Source: Lumbricus rubellus
Taxonomy: Eukaryota; Annelida; Clitellata; Crassiclitellata; Lumbricidae
Direction of reading: 5' to 3'
Length of the DNA: 64,000 nucleotides
Assembly (NCBI GenBank): GCA_945859605.1
Contig: OX243824.1
Coordinates: 47,501 to 111,500, forward strand
The notes under the pieces are model-generated. The model was not told where the DNA came from. It was given only the letters and a program-made list of their open reading frames with translations, and searched no databases. This document shows positions 1 through 11,600 of the stretch, piece after piece; within the stretch, counting starts at the first letter, position 1, and every line of letters starts with the position of its first letter. The translations under genes were made by a program, and so were the position numbers.

Positions 1-943
1 ACTATTTGATAAACTCAATACCATTTACCAAAAATGTCTGCATTTCTACATTTATGCAGAACAAATGCTAAGAAATAAAGATCAAATGGCATCGCCGCGA
101 ACGCCGTACAGGCTTCATTACCCAAGTGAATATCTCAGACTCGGCATCTTTTTCAAACCACTTTCAGTTCTTGTTGGACATACGATACTCAAAATTGCAT
201 TGAGTTCTCACATCACGTCACCAATGCCGGAATTGACCATAGTGCTAAAGTGCAGCTGTCTGCCGCTCTACACAGTCATCCCGTTTCGCTCACTGATCCA
301 CGGGATAGGTCTGATGGTTTTGCACTTCCTGGCATCATAAACGATTCGGTGACTTGTTGATGGGCACATTTGCGAACATTAAACGCAAGGATCGTCAGAT
401 ACGTGAAGTGATTGTCTACGGAATTACAGAATCTGAGTTGCATGCATGGCAGTAGTGATAGTTATTGTAGTTTAACGTCACTGTTTGATAGCAAAGATCA
501 TTAGCGACGCCCTCCTCCTTTATCCAGACTTGGGACTGGCACTGGCAGAGTGCAGCCAGCTGCGGAGTTTTACACGACCGTGCCGAAGTAGTATGCATAA
601 ATAGGTGGCAGATCAGTACATTGGGATGAGTTTAGGGTATAATGGTAAACACTCTCTTTATAGGATGAAAAGTGCATGAATTCGGAATCGCCTCCCGCTA
701 CCCTCTAATAAAGCTCTACTCAATCTTTCGTTCGGTAAACAATTTCAAACAGCTGTCTCATTATTTTCACTCTTGTAGTCACGTCAAATGGTAAGGGCTA
801 CTAAGCACATGGATGTCCAATTGCCCACGGCTCCGTCTTTACGTCATTGATTGCCATCAAATTGCCTGCTGTTAATACCTCCTAGTCAATGAAAAATCAC
901 CTGCCCTGTCTGCCAAGCGATGTCGTCAAACGCACAGTAATTA
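1..943. other. No gene recognised; partial dispersed repeat inside
   Basis: I see no convincing coding exon. The open frames are short and unlike any family I recognise. A copy of dispersed repeat X (see 7005-7170) lies at about 478-550, marked by a stretch resembling GATCATTAGCGACGCCCTCC followed by CTTGGGACTGGCACTGG. Confidence 0.5.
478..550 (+). repeat. Dispersed repeat X, fragment
   Basis: It shares the core AAGATCATTAGCG(A/T)CGCCCTCC, then CTTGGGACTGGCACTGG, with copies near 7105, 15195, 16580, 33165 and, in reverse, 48690. The family is unnamed here. Several copies carry AAAGGTGTGTTA upstream. Confidence 0.5.
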
Positions 944-2052
944 TCTACATAAATAAAAATGAACTTTCCAATAGTTCGCAACATTACCACGCTGAAAGTG
1001 ACGCACCGATTGTTTTGAAAATTTTACAACAGCTTCCATTCCCATACAACCGTGTGTTAAGTCTTTTTCACCCGAAAAACCCCAACCTTTTCCACAAAAA
1101 GTGAACTTTGCAATCCATTCGCCCGCCATTTGCAAATTCAACACGTCCCACACGGCTGCCAGATTTCATAAATGCGGTCTCCAAAAAAGCAGACGAAACA
1201 TCAATGAGGTCGTGTGCTATGACATCATAAGCGAGTCGCGATTAATTTACCAAAGAGGCCGCTTTTAGGCCTTTTCCCAAAGCGGCCTTTGGGCTTGTAA
1301 TGGACGGTGCGACGGAGGAAAGGAGCGGAGGGAGCGAGACGAAGACGGTGAGGAGGGAGCGGAGGGGGAAGGGGAGGTGGAGGTCAAGGGGGAGGGGAAA
1401 GGGAAGGGGAACGGAGAGGGGGAAAGAAGAGGAGAAGGGGAGGGGAGGGGGAGGGGAGGGGGAGGGGAGGGAGAAAGAAGAGCGAGCGGAGGGGGAGGGG
1501 GAGGGGGAGGGGGAGGGGGAGTGGGAGGGGGAGGGGGAGTGGGAGTGGGAGGGGGAGGGGGAGGGGGAGGGGGAGGGGGAGGGGAGGGGGAGGGGAGGGG
1601 GAGGGGGGGGGGGAGGGGGAGGGGGAGAAGGAGGGGGAGGGGGAGGGGGAGGGGGAGGGGGAGGGGGAGGGGGAGGGGGAGGGGGAGGGGGAGGGGGAGG
1701 GGGAGGGGGAGGGGGAGGGGGAGGGGGAGGGGGAGGGGGAGGGGGAGGGGGAGGGGGAGGGGGAGGGGGAGGGGGAGGGGGAGGGGGAGGGGGAGGGGGA
1801 GGGGGAGGGGGAGGGGGAGGGGGAGGGGGAGGGGGAGGGGGAGGGGGAGGGGGAGGGGGAGGGGGAGGGGGAGGGGGAGGGGGAGGGGGAGGGGGAGGGG
1901 GAGGGGGAGGGGGAGGGGGAGGGGGAGGGGGAGGGGGAGGGGGAGGGGGAGGGGGAGGGGGAGGGGGAGGGGAAGGGGGAGGGGGAGGGGGAGGGGGAGG
2001 GGGAGGGGGAGGGGGAGGGGGAGGGGGAGGGGGCGTGGCCGGGTTCAGCTAG
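944..2052 (+). mobile_element. Non-autonomous Helitron, copy A
   Basis: The element starts TCTACATAAATAAAAATGAA after a host A and ends CTAG before a host T, the Helitron A/T insertion signature. There is no target duplication and there are no inverted repeats. The 5' half (about 960-1270) matches copies B (33305) and C (39122). The 3' end GGCCGGGTTCAGCTAG is shared by all three. In B and C a hairpin GCCAC...GTGGC lies about 9 nt before CTAG; here part of that stem has been replaced by the G-rich array. No Rep/helicase is present. The length (1109 bp) comes mainly from the internal GGGGGA array. Confidence 0.85.
1300..2033 (+). repeat. G-rich (GGGGGA)n array inside Helitron A
   Basis: Irregular GGGGA/GGGGAA units at 1300-1490 grade into nearly pure GGGGGA hexamers from about 1620 to 2033, with rare variants (GAAGG near 1628, GGGGAA near 1972). 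The strand is pure purine. Apparent long ORFs (poly-Gly/Glu, Gly-Arg, Ser-Pro) are artefacts of the repeat. Confidence 0.97.
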
Positions 2053-3231
2053 TAGTATAATAATATCAAAAACGCTGAGCTTAGACACCTCTAAATCAGC
2101 ATTCTCTACAATTGTATGTACTTTGCTCTCATAAATTAATTTATCTCCCTGCTCTGAAGTCATACTACTAGATAAACCTCCACTGACTATGCATGACAAT
2201 GTCATGGTCATTAAACATAAATAAATTATGGGAGAATTTGTGTATGTGGATATATTATGTATAATAATTTGTGTAGTCCTATAATGTTTGTCAAAGAATG
2301 CACGCTCACAGTTTTGCAGCTAATGACCTGAAATTACCTTTGCGCGTTTAAATAAAATATGATTCCTTAAAAGTACCATTTAAATTATTTAATTCATGAA
2401 TACCAGTATGATTATGACAATGCGTCTAACCGAACTATTATAAATCGATTCGGCTTCAAGACTTGTGTCCATGGATGTTAATTATATGGATATGGATAGA
2501 GGATTTTTCCGGCTATGATTCGTAACTTGGAAAGTGACTTAACTAACACCATATGACAAGATGTCTCACACCAATATTTTAGTAATTACATTCAACTTGT
2601 GATTTCAATTTGCACCGTATAATATACTATTATCAATATTTACATCCGTGCATTATAATGGTGTTTTGTTCCTCAGTGTGCGTTTGCATGATTGTGAATT
2701 AATAAAGAAAATGCATACTTGATTGCATGCTAAGCAAACAAAAGGATTTAAGAATTATACGTGGGTTAAAGACATCGCGAGATCGTTCGCGTTGTTCGGT
2801 GTTTAGGCTACATGCATAATAGAGAGCACAATCACGATAATTCAAGTGTTAGTGTGTTAAAAGTTACATAATTCACAATACACAACTTTGCGATAAATTT
2901 GCTGCGTATAGTATATACGCTCACATGAGTCGCTCCCAGATCCCTGGGTTGCTTACCCTACTCCATTTCACTTCAGCCACTCACCCGTTGCTGAAAAACA
3001 TTGCAACTGGTCCATTATTAGAAAAGATTATGAAGTCTCTGATCAGGCTCAGAATTGTCTGGGCTTTCAAGCCCTGTTATCTTTCTTTAAAAGCCAGACA
3101 CTAAGGTTTTCATTGAACACCTTTATATACAAGATCATCACATAAATAAATATCTCACTAGCAGTTGTTTTTTTGCAACTCTCGTGCTAACTCTAGTTGT
3201 AACTGGTCAGTTGTGAATTTATGGGGGTTTG
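2053..3231. other. AT-rich sequence without recognisable gene
   Basis: No frame or RNA gene is recognised on either strand. The stretch separates Helitron A from the inverted-repeat RING element. Confidence 0.5.
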
Positions 3232-3423
3232 CGACGAACGCCCGATTGTCCAGGTCCCCGATTACCCTTTCCCCGATACAAACTCCCCGATTACAAACTC
3301 CCCGATAGGCCCAACACCCCGACAGACCCAAGTCCCCGAATATGCAACTAATCCCAAGTCCCCGACAGGCCCAAGTCCCCGATTGGTGATTTAATCTACA
3401 CGTAAGACCATTTAGTGTCAGTC
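3232..3423 (+). repeat. Left terminal inverted repeat of RING element
   Basis: It begins CGACGAACGCCCGATTGTCC and contains about eight CCCCGA-centred modules such as AAGTCCCCGACAGGCCC. It ends TTTAGTGTCAGTC, so the last bases could act as a splice acceptor (…GTCAG) for the RING frame. Confidence 0.9.
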
Positions 3424-3705
3424 GCAATAAGACCAGATGCAGTACCAGAAGTACCTGCATTGCCAGCATCGGCAGGAGCAGTTAGTGCATCGCCAGCAAA
3501 TGAGTCGGCACCAGAAACAACTATCTCTGCAGAGTGCCCTGTTTGCAAATGCGGAAGATCAGATACAGCTATTATTCCATGCGGGCACTGTGCATGCAGT
3601 TCTTGTATTAATGTTCTTTGTGGCGCACCATCAACAAGGGGAATCAGCAAAACATGCCCAGTGTGCCGCAGTAATATAAGGGATATAATGCGCTTGCATT
3701 TTTGA
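3415..3705 (+). CDS. RING-finger (C3HC4) protein fragment, exon-like
   Basis: The open frame has no ATG at its start; the first codon is GTG inside the left inverted repeat, so it reads as a 3' exon. About 40 residues of low-complexity Ala/Pro/Ser/Glu sequence precede a complete C3HC4 RING motif: C41, C44, C56, H58, C61, C64, C81, C84 (motifs CPVC, PCGHCACSSC, CPVC). The frame stops 12 residues after the last cysteine, as in proteins with a C-terminal RING such as inhibitor-of-apoptosis or MUL1-type ubiquitin ligases. RING domains bind two zinc ions and recruit E2 enzymes. All eight ligands are intact, so decay has been slight or selection has acted. The parent gene cannot be named. Confidence 0.6.
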   Translation: MSVAIRPDAVPEVPALPASAGAVSASPANESAPETTISAECPVCKCGRSDTAIIPCGHCACSSCINVLCGAPSTRGISKTCPVCRSNIRDIMRLHF

Positions 3706-3943
3706 AAAACTTCTCAGCCATAGCAAGTAGACAAGTAGAATATTTTGAAGTAGTTTGTGGACAATTCTCTTATAGCTGTCTTCTGAATTCAGCGTGCAGT
3801 AAGGAATTCAAATTACATATTGGTACACGTACACAAGTAAAAATATTATTTACATTAATCTAACTGGCTTTGCCTTTATTCAACTCTGTTTCCGTCTACC
3901 GATAAGGCCAAGACGATTGGTGTCACCCTCTTTAGCCTATACA

Positions 3944-4135
3944 GACTGACACTAAATAGTCTTACGTGTAGATTAAATCACCAATCGGGGACTTGGGCCT
4001 GTCGGGGACTTGGGATTAGTTGCATATTCGGGGACTTGGGTCTGTCGGGGTGTTGGGCCTATCGGGGAGTTTGTAATCGGGGAGTTTGTATCGGGGAAAG
4101 GGTAATCGGGGACCTGGACAATCGGGCGTTCGTCG
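3944..4135 (-). repeat. Right terminal inverted repeat of RING element
   Basis: Reverse complement of 3232-3423 over the full 192 bp, with one C/T difference near the inner end. A further TCGGGGACTTGG module occurs outside it at about 4262. Confidence 0.9.
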
Positions 4136-4177
4136 TGCTCCCATTTATGGTATACGGCAAGAAGAGTTCGTGCCGCA

Positions 4178-4656
4178 CATGATGAGTTGGGTCGTTAATA
4201 AAGCTTGAGAAGAGACGAGAGAGTGATACATTGACAAAGCTGTACAAGGATTTGCTGAGAGTCGGGGACTTGGTGTGTTACCGTGATCAGACCAACGCCT
4301 TCAATACTGCCTCGTGTCTATCACTACTCTACCGAACAATGCTTCCTCTCCAAGCAACCTCAGCAAGTACACGTACACGCGCACACACTCACACACACAC
4401 ACACACGCACACACACACGCACACACACACACACACACACGCACACACTCACACACAAACACACACATTATAACGCACTATAGGACACACTAACTCACTA
4501 GCACACACAAACGCTTGCACACGCGCACGTTCGCACGTACACACACACGCACACACACACACACACATTGGCACACACACACACACACACACACGCATGC
4601 AAAGAGACGTTCTCCAGTCTCTTCTCAAGCTTTACTAACGACGCAAGCTCATCATG
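4178..4656. repeat. Inverted repeat pair enclosing (AC)n
   Basis: CATGATGAG...CGTCGTTARTAAAGCTTG at 4178-4219 is repeated in reverse at 4614-4656 with a few differences. Between them lie (CA)n tracts at 4369-4470 and 4535-4595. This may be a small inverted-repeat element whose middle expanded as a microsatellite. Confidence 0.6.
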
Positions 4657-4681
4657 TTTAGGCAGCAACATTGGCTTCCTA

Positions 4682-5057
4682 TACTGCCGTCATAAGGAAG
4701 AACCACGTATCTCAAAAAACCTAGTTTTGAGATAAACGCAAAAGACTAAATTCTTTTCTGCCAAGTGGAAAAAATTATTCTATTCTTTTCCGCTATAAAC
4801 TAATAAATGTATCTGGGAATAACGCTCTGTCATACTAAGGAAAAACAACGTAACTCAAGATACGTGGTTCTTGCTTATGATGTCATGCGGTTTCTGGAGA
4901 TACGTGTTTTTTACACACGCTGGTTCCCTGTGATGGAATCGAGATAGGAGTTTCTCAATTTTTTCCAAGGTGTAGGACCATTAATAGATGCAGAATCTGC
5001 ATCTAACTCAAAACGGCCAAATTTTGAGTTACGTGGTTCTTCCTTATGACGGCAGTA
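4682..5057. mobile_element. TA-flanked MITE (Tc1/mariner-like)
   Basis: The terminal repeats begin TACTGCCGTCATAAGGAAG and extend about 36 bp with one mismatch (left arm 4682-4717, right arm about 5022-5057). The dinucleotide TA flanks both ends (4680-4681, 5058-5059). The interior repeats ACGTGGTTCTT and CTCAAA motifs and has no ORF. TA duplication and terminal repeats of this type fit the Tc1/mariner superfamily. Confidence 0.8.
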
Positions 5058-5264
5058 TACAGAACGCAGTGAGTTCAGAATCCTCACCTTAGTCTCCAAA
5101 GCACAATGGGGTCCTGCACCAAATATAATAATTATAGCCAATCAAATTATTGACCGGCCTCTTTCAGCCTCCTCACATCGCCCACTGCTCTCTTCAAATA
5201 GATTTGATCTTTTAGTTCCTCCTACTAGAACGGCTATGGCTCAGTGACTCAGTCTCGACCCTTT

Positions 5265-5450
5265 ACATCAACTGGAATACGCTGTCTCCATCTACTCGAT
5301 CTCAGCTTATGTACATGCTGCTGGTAATCCGCCCTCTTCATTTTCTTTTCTCATGACCTATAAATTATCTTCCCTCTCGTATCCATGCGCACTGGGAGCG
5401 CCTCTGAACGGTTGACTCTAGCAAAAGGGCTGTACAAATGTTCAAGTACA
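5265..5450 (+). repeat. LINE 3' end, truncated copy (family L-a)
   Basis: Shares GAATACKCTGTCTCCATCTACTCG, a TTCTTTTCTC stretch, and GCACTGGGAGCGCCTCTGAACG with 53262-53440. The tail resembles GCTRTAMAAATG followed by CAATAC-type repeats. It is one of about six 5'-truncated copies in the window; the fullest coding remnant is 51044-51322. Confidence 0.65.
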
Positions 5451-5459
5451 ATTCGTAGG

Positions 5460-5592
5460 CCTACACACAGACACACGTACATGAAAGCACGCGTATAAAC
5501 AAACACGGACAGACATACACACTCACACATGCACACGCACTGTCACGCAGAGACAGACAGACGGACACACACACACACACACTCACACGCAA
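5460..5592 (+). repeat. CA/ACAG-rich simple repeat
   Basis: Degenerate CACA and ACAGACAG units that follow the LINE tail directly. Confidence 0.8.
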
Positions 5593-6281
5593 ACAAGCTA
5601 CTTACCACGCAGAGAAATATCACAATGTACTCTATAATAATTTTATTATTATTAGATGAATGTATTCTCGTGAAAATAATTAGCACCTTGACATTTTCTG
5701 CAGCCATAGTTGACGCTACATTTAAATATTTGTTACTAATATAAAATCAAAATTATGGTGTTTAAAATCACAGATAAGAAGTATTCAATTTGCAAACGCA
5801 GTAATTCGCCAAATTGTTTTCTAAGCAATTATTAATTGAATGCATTTATTGTGCAAAGAAGATGTGGAATTTTCTTGGACCCCAATTATGATCATAAAAA
5901 TACTGAAGACCCAACATTATGCAATGGACTGTACGGCTTGAACGCTACTTGTATGTTAATCTAAACTGTGAAAGAGGTCTTTTAATTTCTAACATAATTT
6001 ACCATGGCCTCTCCAGAGCTACGCATTTAATGAGCTGCTGCTAAATGTGTTAGTGTAGCGAGAAATGTTTATTTTGCAGTACACTCCAAAATGCGCGTAA
6101 AAAGGTATCGTCGTTGCTTCATATATAGATCTTTCTGTTCGTCCTAATAAATTTATTTAAATTTTAACACACCTTTAATTCTGAAACTTCACGCAATAAT
6201 AAAGCTTCGTTTGCAAATTGTGACAATGTTTCCTAGGCTTATGAGACATAATCAAAGTTACCATTTCCAACTAATAATGCT
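5593..6281. other. AT-rich sequence, nothing recognised
   Basis: No repeat copy or coding segment identified. Confidence 0.4.
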
Positions 6282-6507
6282 TGTATGTGCATTTGTTATA
6301 GCGCCCCTTCTAGATTACTACTCAGAAGCACTACCGGCTACAGTGTGGACACTGAATCAGAGTTTCACGCCGATGCGCTGAGCAATTGCAAATGATTTTT
6401 TGCAAAGGATTTTCCAAGGTCCCTACGCGGCGGCTTGAGTTGGATTCGAACCTGCAAGAATCCGGCTGCTAGGAAACGAACATATCCACCACACCAACGC
6501 GCCACAT
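6282..6507 (-). mobile_element. tRNA-derived SINE, diverged copy
   Basis: In reverse it carries a tRNA-like head with box B (GGTTCGAATCC type, seen here as GGATTCGAACC at 6442-6452). A body follows (CAATTGCTCAGCGC..GGCGTGAAACTC region) and then the tail GGCGCTATAACAA. It matches SINE copies at 37003 and 63762. It has several indels and is the oldest-looking of the four. Confidence 0.75.
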
Positions 6508-7004
6508 AACTTCTGTAGATAGCAATGGACTTCGTTGTGATTAGATGCAGATATCGGAGAAGTTTTACACACTATATCTGCCGGTGTCATTGAACTGGTT
6601 TTTAAATTGTCATTATTTTGAAGTATGATAATAAATATTATAATAAAAGCATCTCTTAATAAAGATTCCGAAGGTCGATTTATAATTAAACCAGTATTAT
6701 TAGGGCTGTACTGAAAATGTGCTTCTTATTGGCTTTGGTGCCGAACAGCGGACCAAATAGCAATTCGTTATTCTTCCGAATAGTAGGGGTAAACCGAATA
6801 CTACTTGTGGTCTCCTAAGATCTGTTTCAAAACATCCGAATGACACAATCGATAGGTGTAAAATTGGTGCTTATAGGGACCACAAACCGTCTATTAAGAT
6901 TTTGTTACAAACCTTTTTATGGAAATTGATTTTTAATATAATTGTCATTTTTTAAACTGCGATGCTTTGATTACAAAATTGCGTCCACACTTTTGTGATT
7001 ATAG

Positions 7005-7170
7005 TTCGGTAGTCAGAGTTAAAAAGGTGTGTTATGGACAAATGGAGTTTCAGATTCAGCACTGTTCAGCAGTCATTATTTCAGTTTATCGAGATGGTGT
7101 GATAATAAAGATCCCAAGCGTCGCCCTCCACATTCATCCAGACTTTGGACTGGCACTACATCAAGTGACA
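7005..7170 (+). repeat. Dispersed repeat X, copy
   Basis: Contains AAAAAGGTGTGTTATGG, then AATAAAGATC..AGCGTCGCCCTCC and CAGACTTTGGACTGGCACT. Related copies lie near 478, 15060, 16500, 33045 and 48770 (reverse). I could not define ends or a target duplication, so SINE versus MITE is open. Confidence 0.5.
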
Positions 7171-7275
7171 TATGATGACTGGATGGATCAATCCAGAATT
7201 TAACATTTTATAACAACAATGGTCGTTTACGTCGACAAAGAAATGTGCTTTATCGATGGATACGACCTTTGAAAG

Positions 7276-7354
7276 ATTGAATGAATGAATGAATGAATGA
7301 TTGAATGAATGAATGATTGAATGAATGAATGAATGAATGAATGAATGAATGAAT
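7276..7354 (+). repeat. (AATG)n microsatellite
   Basis: About 19 units of GAATGAATGA type with a few ATTG variants. Confidence 0.95.
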
Positions 7355-7739
7355 TGATTAATTGATTAATACGAAAGAATTAATGAACGAACGAAATACA
7401 GGTACTGTACACAGTAACTGTTGCCCTCGGATGTCATTAAACTGGAGTTTAATAAATAATCGCATTAGATACAATGTATATTTCATTTTTTTATCATATT
7501 ATTATTACTAAAAATGCATTATTATGATCACTAGACTCCTCAAGCGCAACACGCAAAGAAGAGGGCACCATTTTATTCACGAGCGAAACATTTCTACACA
7601 ATCTCGATGCTTCGTTCAGCGCAGGTCAAACGAACGCAATCAGATCATGAGAGAAGTTCTCTGATTCGTTTTTTTCTCGCTTGATGGACTCGATACACAT
7701 AGATCAAGACTATTGGCTGAAAGGATCAACCACTCATCC

Positions 7740-8244
7740 GTCTATCCGTCGCTCTCTGTCTCTGTCTGTCTTTGTCACTGTCTGTCTGTCTGTCTTTGTC
7801 TGTATCTGTCTGTCTCTCTCTGTCTGTGTCTGTCTTTGTCTGTATCTGTCTCTATCTTTGTCTCATCGCTTTTGTCTGTCTGTCTCTGTCCTTTACTCTG
7901 CCTCCCTCCCGCCATCATATAGTCTCCTTGCCTCCTGTCTCTGCCTCTGTCTCTGTCTCTCTGTCACTGTCTCTGTATCTGTCTCTGTCTCTGTATCTGT
8001 CTCTGCCTCTGTATCTGTCTCTCTGTCACTGTCTCTGTATCTGTCTCTGTCTCTGTCTCTGTATCTGTCTCTCTGTCACTGTCTCTGTATCTGTCTCTGT
8101 CTCTGTATCTGCATCTGTCTTTGTCTCTGTCTCTGTCTTACGTCTGTATATCTGTTTGTTTGGCTGTCTGTCTCTCTTGCTCTCTCTCTCTCTGTCTGTC
8201 TGTCTGTATGTATGTCCGTCTGTCTGTCTGTCTGTCTGTCTGTA

Positions 8245-8280
<36 letters not shown>

Positions 8281-8305
8281 CCTCCCTCTCTCTCTCTCTC
8301 TCTTC
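7740..8305 (+). repeat. (CTGT)n / (TCTGTC)n array
   Basis: Long imperfect CTGT and CTCTGT units that end in (CT)n at about 8255-8305. All predicted ORFs here (Ser/Val/Cys/Leu-rich) are repeat translations. Confidence 0.95.
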
Positions 8306-8470
8306 ATCCTCACAGCACCGTGATCGTCATTATCACCGTCATCACCATTATCGGCCTCAGTCGTCATCATATTCCTTTCCGTCATCATCAACAACAACAA
8401 CAACAACTTATCCTCATCATCATCATCAACCTCATTATCAAGAGCAGCCGTTGAAGTCGTTCAGAGTAAA

Positions 8471-8627
8471 CGACGTCTTCCATCCATGTGATTGATGGCT
8501 TCCCTCGCTCCAACTTCCACGTCATTTCCATGCAGTCCAATGATGTCCACTCCATGCACTGCAACTGTCAACGGACCCTTTGGTCCACGAAACAACTCCA
8601 ATTACTCCGTACATAACACCGTGGATG
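8471..8627. other. Short unique block between arrays
   Basis: Unique sequence between a TCA/ACA-rich tract and the 23-bp minisatellite. A minus-strand frame at about 8475-8612 contains GPLTVAVHGVDIIGLHGND and reads as protein-like, but neither edge has a convincing splice site. Recorded only as a weak exon candidate. Confidence 0.2.
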
Positions 8628-11600
8628 GACGGATGTTTGGGTGGATGGATGATGGGTGTTTAATTGGGTGGATGATGGGTGTTTAGTTGGGTGGATGATG
8701 GGTGTTTAGTTGGATGGATGATGGGTGTTTAATTGGGTGGATGATGGGTGTTTAGTTGGGTGGATGATAGGTGTTTAGTTGGGTGGATGATGGGTGTTTA
8801 ATTGGATGGATGATGGGTGTTTAATTGGGTGGATGATGGGTGTTTAGTTGGGTGGATGATGGGCGTTTAATTGGGTGGATGATGGGTGTTTAATTGGGTG
8901 GATGATGGGTGTTTAGTTGGGTGGATGATGGGTGTTTAGTTGGGTGTTTAGTTGGGTGGATGATGGGTGTTTAGTTGGGTGGATGATGGGTGTTTAATTG
9001 GATGCATGATGGGTGTTTAATTGGGTGGATGATGGGTGTTTAATTGGGTGGATGATGGGTGTTTAGTTGGGTGGATGATGGGTGTTTAGTTGGGTGGATG
9101 ATGGGTGTTTAGTTGGGTGGATGAGGAGTGTTTGGTGGGTGGATGGACGGATGTTTGGGTGGATGGATGATGGGTGTTTAATTGGGTGGATGATGGGTGT
9201 TTAGTTGGGTGGATGATGGGTGTTTAGTTGGGTGTTTAGTTGGGTGGATGATGGGTGTTTAGTTGGGTGGATGATGGGTGTTTAGATGGATGGATGGACG
9301 GATGTTTGGGTGGATGGATGATGGGTGTTTAATTGGGTGGATGATGGGTGTTTAGTTGGGTGGATGATGGGTGTTTAATTGGGTGGATGATGGGTGTTTA
9401 GTTGGGTGGATGATGGGTGTTTAGTTGGGTGGATGATGGGTGTTTAGTTGGGTGGATGATGGGTGTTTAGTTGGGTGTTTAGTTGGGTGGATGATGGGTG
9501 TTTAGTTGGGTGGATGATGGGTGTTTAGTTGGGTGGATGATGGGTGTTTAGTTGGGTGTTTAGTTGGGTGGATGATGGGTGTTTAATTGGGTGGATGATG
9601 GGTGTTTAGTTGGGTGGATGATGGGTGTTTAGTTGGATGGATGATGGGTGTTTAATTGGGTGGATGATGGGTGTTTAGTTGGGTGGATGATGGGTGTTTA
9701 ATTGGATGCATGATGGGTGTTTAATTGGGTGGATGGTGGGTGTTTAGTTGGGTGGATGATGGGTGTTTAGTTGGGTGGATGATGGGTGTTTAATTGGGTG
9801 GATGATGGGTGTTTAGTTGGGTGGATGATGGGTGTTTAGTTGGGTGGATGATGGGTGTTTAGTTGGGTGGAAGATGGGTGTTTAGTTGGGTGTTTAGTTG
9901 GGTGGATGATGGGTGTTTAGTTGGGTGGATGATGGGTGTTTAATTGGGTGGATGATGGGTGTTTAGTTGGGTGGATGATGGGTGTTTAGTTGGGTGGATG
10001 ATGGGTGTTTAGTTGGGTGGATGATGGGTGTTTAGTTGGGTGGATGATGGGTGTTTAGTTGGGTGGATGATGGGCGTTTAGTTGGGTGGATGATGGGTGT
10101 TTAGTAGGTTGGATGATGGGTGTTTAGTAGCTTGGATGATGGGTGTTTAGTTGGGTGGATGATGGGTGTTTAGTTGGGTGGATGATGGGTGTTTAATTGG
10201 GTGGATGATGGGTGTTTAATTGGGTGGATGATGGGTGTTTAGTAGGTTGGATGATGGGTGTTTAGTAGGTTGGATGATGGGTGTTTAGTTGGGTGGATGA
10301 TGGGTGTTTAACCCTCAGGCTACCAAGCTTTTTTTGTAACACTGACTACCAAGGGGGGGGTGGTTACCACCCCCCCCTGGATTTTGGGTTTGGTTTGAGA
10401 TATCATAACTTGTAATACACCTATGGATTCAGCATTCATTTCTGCACAAAATGGTATTTTTAGGTTTAAAATATATGAAAGCACCCCGAAGTTATGAATT
10501 TTTTAGCGTAGGCACCCGTCGATTCCACAAAATATAAGCAAAATATTAGATTCTGTGTGTTTTTAACATAATTTATTTAATTAAAAATAGTTTACATATA
10601 ATAAAGTCCAATATTCAACTATAAAAACTAGTAATAAGTTAGTTTTAGTTACAATAAAAAGAGAAAAAACATGTAAAACATGCTGAAAAACGTTTACGCA
10701 GACTTATCGGTTTGCGTTGTAAAAAAACCCAACATTTTCACACATTTAAATTTATTTTGAGCACTTCCGGTCATCAAATGTCAAATTAATTGGTATCAAA
10801 AAATAGCCCTGAATGCCCTCTATAGAATGACATAATTTATTTCTCTTAAAAAATAAATTATGAATAATTTTTAATAGGAAAAACATGAAAATGTTATGAA
10901 AATAAAACACCTTTATTTATATTTTAATTTATTTTGAGCACTTCCGGTTGTCCAAAGACAACTCCGTGACCACCACAATGTAGCCCCACATTCCCTCTAC
11001 AGAATGGTGTAATTGGTGTCTCTTCATGTCAAAGGACGGATAAGATACAGCCGATAATCTAAGGGGGGGGTGGTATCCACCCCCCCCCTGGTGCCTCGGG
11101 TATATCGGGTATAACTTTTGAATGGTATGGTATATCCTCACACATTTTAGCTCAAAATGTGTGCAAATGAATCCTCTACAGCTACCTAAAACGTCAAAAT
11201 TTTATTCCTAACGAAAAAAGTTTGATTTGGGAAAAACCTAGGGGGGGGGGGTGGATACCACCCCCCCCTGGTAGCCCGAGGGTTAATTGGGTGGATGATG
11301 GGTGTTTAGATGGGTGGATGATGGGTGTTTAGATGGGTGGATGATGGGTGTTTAGTAGATTGGATGATGGGTGTTTAATTGGGTGGATGATGGGCGTTTA
11401 GTTGGGTGGATGATGGGTGTTTAGTAGGTTGGATGATGGGTGTTTAGTAGGTTGGATGATGGGTGTTTAGTTGGGTGGATGATGGGTGTTTAGTTGGGTG
11501 GATGATGGGTGTTTAGATGGGTGGATGATGGGTGTTTAGATGGGTGGATGATGGGTGTTTAGTAGGTTGGATGATGGGTGTTTAGTTGGGTGGATGATGG

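Larger units (their letters stand above)
3232..4135 (+). mobile_element. Inverted-repeat (foldback-like) element carrying a RING-finger exon
   Basis: Two 192-bp arms, 3232-3423 and 3944-4135, are reverse complements with one mismatch seen by eye. Each arm is built of variable 13-22-bp modules around CCCCGA. The 520-bp centre is not repetitive and contains a frame ending in a C3HC4 RING domain. Long modular terminal repeats recall foldback elements, which are known from sea urchins and other animals. I could not fix a target duplication; ATTTATGG occurs near both outer edges but at unequal distance. No transposase is present, so the element is non-autonomous, and the RING segment looks like captured host or transposon sequence. 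Confidence 0.75.

Noticed and set aside
1300..2211. Long glycine-, Gly-Arg- and Ser-Pro-rich ORFs
   Set aside because: They are six-frame translations of the GGGGGA array in a Helitron.
3218..4150. ATTTATGG as target duplication of the RING element
   Set aside because: The two copies are at unequal distances from the inverted repeat ends, so coincidence is likely.
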